NCBI GenBank assembly: GCA_009992235.1
Contig: JAACVZ010000003.1
Coordinates: 46,207 to 110,206 of the forward strand
Reading direction: 5' to 3'
DNA length: 64,000 nucleotides
From: Candidatus Saccharimonadota bacterium
Lineage (GTDB): Bacteria > Patescibacteriota > Saccharimonadia > Saccharimonadales > Saccharimonadaceae
The notes below the pieces were generated by a model. That model searched no databases. It was given only the letters and a program-made list of their open reading frames with translations, and was not told where the DNA came from. Every line of letters starts with the position of its first letter. Position 1 is the stretch's first letter. A program made the position numbers and the translations under genes. Shown here piece by piece: positions 60,289-64,000 of the stretch.

Positions 60289-62835
60289 GTGAAACTATCA
60301 AAAACATACGATCCTAATACATATGAACCCAACACCTACGCCCTTTGGGAAAAAAGTGGCGCTTTCCGACCATCTGGAAAAGGTAAGCCTTTCAGTACGG
60401 TCATGCCACCACCAAACGCCAACGGTAATCTTCACATTGGACACGCCCTCGACCTCGGCCTAAAGGACATCCTGGTTCGATACAAACGAATGAAGGGTTT
60501 TGATACTATATATATCCCCGGTGCCGACCATGCCGGTTTTGAAACATGGGTGGTTTACGAAAAGGAACTTCAGAAACAAGGAAAAAGTCGGTTCGATTTT
60601 TCACGTGAAGAACTATACGGCCAAGTGTGGGACTTTGTCGAGCAGCAGCGCGGAAACATGGAGCTACAGGTCCGAGCGCTCGGCATTAGCGCCTCGTGGG
60701 ACGACCTAACCTTTACGCTTGACGAAAAGGTTATCTCAACAGTCTACGGGACGTTTAAAAAACTATGGGACGATGGGCTTATCTACAGAGGTGAGCGCAT
60801 CGTTAACTACAGCACAAAGTATCAAACTAGCTACGCCGACATTGAGGTTGATCACCGTACGGAAAAGGGGGCCCTGTGGCATATTGCCTACCCGGCCCTT
60901 GATAAGATTGATGAGATTGTTATCGCTACGACGCGACCAGAGACCCTGTTTGGCGATGTCGCGGTTGCAGTTCATCCAGAAGATGAACGCTACAAGCACC
61001 TTATAGGTACTCGCGTCATGCTCCCGCTTACTGGAAAAGAGATTCCGGTCATCGCCGATGAGTACGTCGATCCGGCCTACGGTACTGGTGCTGTAAAAAT
61101 TACACCAGCTCATGACCCGAATGACTTTGAGGTAGGCAAGCGGCACAATCTTCCAAGGCCGCAGGTTATAGACTTCGATGGTCACATGATCAACGTACCG
61201 CAAGAGTTTATAGGGCTCGATGTTGAACACGCTCGAAAACGCACCCTAGCTGCCCTCCGGGCTGAAGAGCTCATTCGAAAAGAAGAGACTATCGAGCACT
61301 CTGTTGGCTACGACTACAAGAGCGGTTTGCCTATTCAACCCCTTATTAAAGAGCAGTGGTTTCTTAAAATTGAGCCTCTCGCTAAAAGAGCCCTTGAGGC
61401 AATTGACGGCGGAGAGATAACCTTTCACCCTTCTGGAAAACGGCATATTCTTACTCAGTACCTCAAGAACGTCCACGACTGGAACCTTTCAAGACAGATT
61501 CCCTGGGGTATTCCAATTCCCGCCTTTCAAAACATCGACGACGAAACCGACTGGGTCTTTGACAAGCGAGTCGAAAACAAGGAAATTATCGTCAATGGCG
61601 CAACCTACCGCCGTGAAGAAGACACCTTTGACACTTGGTTCAGTAGTGGTCAATGGCCGTTCATCACAACCGACGTCATGACAGATGGCGACCTATCGCG
61701 CTTTTACCCAACGGACCTCATGGAGACCGGCACAGACCTACTCGACCGCTGGATTGCACGAATGATCATGCTTGGCCTCTACGCAACCGATCGAGTACCC
61801 TTTAAGGATGTCTACCTTCACGGCATGGTTCTGGACGAAAAAAGCCAAAAGATGAGCAAGAGCAAAGGAAACGTCATCAACCCAATGGACATGGTCGCAA
61901 AGTATGGCTCGGACGCCCTTCGGCTTGGCCTTGTAGCTAGTCGTAGCCCTGGTCAGAACCAAGCGTTTGGTGAAGATCGTGTCATTGCCGGCCGAAACTT
62001 CTGCAACAAGTTGTGGAACATCGCCCGCTTCATCGAAGGCAAGCTAGGGGAGTCCTACATACCGGGCGAACCAAAAGCGGTTACACTTGCTGACCATTGG
62101 ATCACAAGAGAGCTCTCAGAAGCCTCGAAAGCCATAGAAAAGGGTCTATTAACATATCGATTCGCCGAAGCCAGCGAGAGCGCCTATCATGCGGTCTGGG
62201 ACGTGGTTGCCGACTGGTATATAGAAGCTTCAAAGAGCCAGGACAACCCCGATATGCTCGCCTGGGTGCTTTCTACGTGCTTGAAGCTTTCGCACCCCTT
62301 TGCGCCATTTGTCACAGAAACAATCTGGCAGACCCTTTCCTGGCACGATACAATCCTAGCCCAAGAGTCGTGGCCAGAAGCTATCGCCTACGATGACATT
62401 GCCGCTGCCGAGTTTACTCGCGTCCAGGAACTGGTTACCGAAATACGTTTCGTCACGACCGGACTTCCTGGCAACCACAAATACGTACTTACTCACCATG
62501 GCGATAGCCTCATTGAGGATAACAAACAGCTCGTTGCAAAACTTGCCCCCGTGACCGGCGTTCTTGAACAAGAATCTCCAGAGGGTGTCCGCCTAGCCGT
62601 TCACGGTTGCGAAGCATGGCTTTCTGTTCCCAGCGACATTCTCGATGAACACCGAGTTAGTCTTGAGGCTCGCCTTGCATCAACACGAAAAGAAGCCGAA
62701 GTTCTTGAACTCCGACTTCGAAATAAGGGCTATGTCGACAAAGCGCCTCCTTCACTAGTTGAAGAAAGTGCTCGTCAGCTTGAAGAGAAGAAAGTGCTTA
62801 TTGAAAAGCTTGTCTCTGAGCTTGGCTTACTTTAA
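60289..62835 (+). CDS. valS: Valyl-tRNA synthetase
   Basis: The 848-aa class I synthetase has the HIGH motif in NANGNLHIGHAL, a CP1 editing domain (ATTRPETLFGDVAVAVHP), KMSKSKGN and a short C-terminal coiled coil (KVLIEKLVSELGLL). GTG at 60289 is chosen because GAGGACC lies at the right distance; TTG at 60277 would overlap that site. Its stop abuts the stop of the next, convergent gene. Confidence 0.97.
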   Translation: MKLSKTYDPNTYEPNTYALWEKSGAFRPSGKGKPFSTVMPPPNANGNLHIGHALDLGLKDILVRYKRMKGFDTIYIPGADHAGFETWVVYEKELQKQGKSRFDFSREELYGQVWDFVEQQRGNMELQVRALGISASWDDLTFTLDEKVISTVYGTFKKLWDDGLIYRGERIVNYSTKYQTSYADIEVDHRTEKGALWHIAYPALDKIDEIVIATTRPETLFGDVAVAVHPEDERYKHLIGTRVMLPLTGKEIPVIADEYVDPAYGTGAVKITPAHDPNDFEVGKRHNLPRPQVIDFDGHMINVPQEFIGLDVEHARKRTLAALRAEELIRKEETIEHSVGYDYKSGLPIQPLIKEQWFLKIEPLAKRALEAIDGGEITFHPSGKRHILTQYLKNVHDWNLSRQIPWGIPIPAFQNIDDETDWVFDKRVENKEIIVNGATYRREEDTFDTWFSSGQWPFITTDVMTDGDLSRFYPTDLMETGTDLLDRWIARMIMLGLYATDRVPFKDVYLHGMVLDEKSQKMSKSKGNVINPMDMVAKYGSDALRLGLVASRSPGQNQAFGEDRVIAGRNFCNKLWNIARFIEGKLGESYIPGEPKAVTLADHWITRELSEASKAIEKGLLTYRFAEASESAYHAVWDVVADWYIEASKSQDNPDMLAWVLSTCLKLSHPFAPFVTETIWQTLSWHDTILAQESWPEAIAYDDIAAAEFTRVQELVTEIRFVTTGLPGNHKYVLTHHGDSLIEDNKQLVAKLAPVTGVLEQESPEGVRLAVHGCEAWLSVPSDILDEHRVSLEARLASTRKEAEVLELRLRNKGYVDKAPPSLVEESARQLEEKKVLIEKLVSELGLL

Positions 62836-63168
62836 CTAGATCGAGGGCCACAAACGTGCGTTCGAGTTACCATCGCCGGACCACGCACTCTTCTTGCTTT
62901 GCATATAATTACGCGCGTCATCGCGGGGCTGTACCCGAGGTAGTTTCGACTGAGAGGTGAGGGCTTGTTTTGTAAAGCCACCGCGGTCGACATGGGTGTG
63001 ATCAGTCTTCTTAAGCAACTGGTCGGCAGCGGCATAGGTAGCTATAACGGCAGGTGCGCCAATAGCAACCGTCGCCATACGGTCAAGGTGTGTGTCGTGG
63101 ACAAGCACGCCAAACGCTGTTGATAGCGTAAGAGCGAGGATGCTTGGGTTGATGTAGGTAGTAAACAT
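62836..63168 (-). CDS. Small membrane-associated protein of unknown function
   Basis: The 110-aa protein has two short hydrophobic stretches (SILALTLSTAFGVLV; VAIGAPAVIATYAAA) followed by a basic, Gln/Arg-rich tail. It matches no family I know. It has a good promoter (TTGACA-17-TAGCAT) and a roughly 40-nt A-rich leader without a clear Shine-Dalgarno. Immediately convergent with valS. Confidence 0.65.
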   Translation of the reverse strand: MFTTYINPSILALTLSTAFGVLVHDTHLDRMATVAIGAPAVIATYAAADQLLKKTDHTHVDRGGFTKQALTSQSKLPRVQPRDDARNYMQSKKSAWSGDGNSNARLWPSI

Positions 63169-63207
63169 GATTTTTATAGTTTTGGTTTTGGTTGGTAAAC
63201 TGTAATC

Positions 63208-63236
63208 ATGCTAACATAAGCTTGATGAATTGTCAA
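63208..63236 (-). promoter_or_regulatory. Promoter of the small protein at 62836
   Basis: On the minus strand, consensus TTGACA (63231-63236), a 17-bp spacer and TAGCAT (63208-63213). Confidence 0.7.
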
Positions 63237-63259
63237 GTATGGGTCGGGGCAGTGTATTA

Positions 63260-64000
63260 TTAGCGAGCGACGCGAAAACCGGTACCGCTACTCATGAGCC
63301 AGTCTTCAGCGCTCAAACTGAGTGAATATAGCCCCCCCGCGCTACCATAATACCAGCCGCCGCCACGCCGGAACGAACGGGGGCCGGTCTGAGATGAGTC
63401 GCTATATATTTGCCCTATACTCTGGGCAGATGTCCATGCAGTAGCAGATGAACTCGCATAAGCCGGAAACGGATCTGGCGAAAAGTTGCCAGCAACTGTT
63501 AGGGCATTCCACTCACGCCAGATACCACCAGGGGCGCCCGGCTGGTTGCCGCCTTCAGTAGTGCCACTCGTCCATTCGTCTACATTTCCAGCCAAGTCCC
63601 ACATAACCTCACCATTGGTGAGCGTAAAGGTGCGGCGCTCAATGCCCGTAGTCTGACCCGTACCGCTATACGGATCGCTGTCTGCTGCCGCAGCGAGGCT
63701 GTTAGTTGGGACGTTATCGGTATGGCCACGGTACATCGATCCAGAACCAACCGTTCCTCCGCTCCAGTTACTACCCACGCTAATTATGTTTTGAGCAATA
63801 GTCAGCCATTCGGACTCGGTAATAAGGTGGTAGCCAGCGCCGAGGGCAGATGCTTCAGCAATAGCATTGGTTTGAGAAATGGTAACCCAGGGTAAACCAG
63901 CGGCCTGGCTTGTCGCAACACCGCCAACGTCCTTAGCCTCATACTTCATCACACAAAAAGTATCGGTGTTGTACAGACTGCTACCAGGGACAACTATGTA
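63260..64000 (-). CDS. SUMF1/formylglycine-generating-enzyme-like domain protein, 5' end outside window
   Basis: The frame is open to the window edge, so the N-terminus is missing; about 246 residues are visible. They show the SUMF1/EgtB-like pattern: FCVMKYEAKDVGG, LITESEWLTIAQNI, NGEVMWDLAGNVDEW, and SFRRGGGWYYGSAGG ending TGFRVAR. The fold is used by formylglycine-generating enzymes but also by phage-tail and pilus-associated binding proteins. No Cys pair typical of active FGE is seen in this part, so a structural or binding role is more likely. An internal ATG at 63952 is not the start. Confidence 0.8.
   Translation of the reverse strand, partial: YIVVPGSSLYNTDTFCVMKYEAKDVGGVATSQAAGLPWVTISQTNAIAEASALGAGYHLITESEWLTIAQNIISVGSNWSGGTVGSGSMYRGHTDNVPTNSLAAAADSDPYSGTGQTTGIERRTFTLTNGEVMWDLAGNVDEWTSGTTEGGNQPGAPGGIWREWNALTVAGNFSPDPFPAYASSSATAWTSAQSIGQIYSDSSQTGPRSFRRGGGWYYGSAGGLYSLSLSAEDWLMSSGTGFRVAR

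Noticed and set aside
60599..60610. Third parS-like core (TTTCACGTGAAG) inside valS
   Set aside because: Right half deviates and the site lies in coding sequence; it may be chance. Kept only as a note.

Overview
This 64 kb window comes from a small, gene-dense bacterial chromosome of the Candidate Phyla Radiation, most likely a Candidatus Saccharibacteria (TM7) genome. The evidence is the combination of short intergenic gaps and overlapping gene ends, TGA used as an ordinary stop, a VirB6-like membrane protein, two FemAB-type peptidoglycan-bridge enzymes, a short MurE, a reduced DnaG, and many -10 boxes only 6-9 nt upstream of start codons. The assignment is made by eye from protein families and was not tested with a phylogeny.

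Layout. 1-8.5 kb: the end of ychF, the rpsF-ssb-rpsR-efp-tlyA operon behind a clear promoter and hairpin leader, a candidate structured RNA, ftsK, RNase J and a small membrane protein. 8.5-9.5 kb: CYTH and deoxyribosyltransferase-like enzymes. 9.6-19.2 kb: a defence island, a type I restriction-modification system (hsdM, hsdS, hsdR) into which seven extra genes are packed. These include two proteins with HEPN-type R-x4-H motifs, two membrane proteins, a 31-codon ORF and an RHH-YfbU protein. 19.2-25.9 kb: family-4-like uracil-DNA glycosylase, ABC-F protein, PNPase, an ABC exporter and S15. 26-34.6 kb: VirB6-like protein, TruB, a degenerate NrnA-like protein with a disordered tail, S20 with a histone-like tail, HolA, Fpg, a membrane-anchored protein and a HAD phosphatase. 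34.6-46.6 kb: PolA, a nucleotide kinase, sigma-70, primase, YjbR, oligoribonuclease, ArgS, PyrG and Zwf. 46.7-51.1 kb: ribonucleotide reductase genes and tRNA-Ser(GGA). 51.1-60.2 kb: sugar-phosphate isomerase, FemAB, an SGNH hydrolase-MurE fusion, TsaD and a second FemAB. 60.2-64 kb: two parS-like palindromes, ValS and a partial SUMF1-domain protein.

Four observations stand out. (1) The ribonucleotide reductase large subunit lacks the C-terminal redox cysteine pair. An unlisted 54-codon gene just downstream of nrdB ends in a CxxC tail and shares an 11-bp promoter-proximal element with nrdA. NrdB looks like the Chlamydia-type class Ic protein, with Phe at the radical-Tyr position. (2) A secreted SGNH hydrolase, a transmembrane helix and cytosolic MurE form one uninterrupted ORF, yet MurE also has its own -10 box 6 nt upstream of an internal ATG. 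(3) HEPN-type genes occupy the PrrC position of a type I R-M locus and are also inserted between hsdM and hsdS. (4) Primase has lost all four zinc ligands and uracil-DNA glycosylase three of its four Fe-S cysteines.

Functionally, the window covers replication and repair (PolA, HolA, DnaG, SSB, Fpg, UDG), RNA turnover (RNase J, PNPase, Orn), translation, nucleotide synthesis, peptidoglycan building and defence. No biosynthetic operons for amino acids or cofactors are present. Most genes lie on the minus strand.
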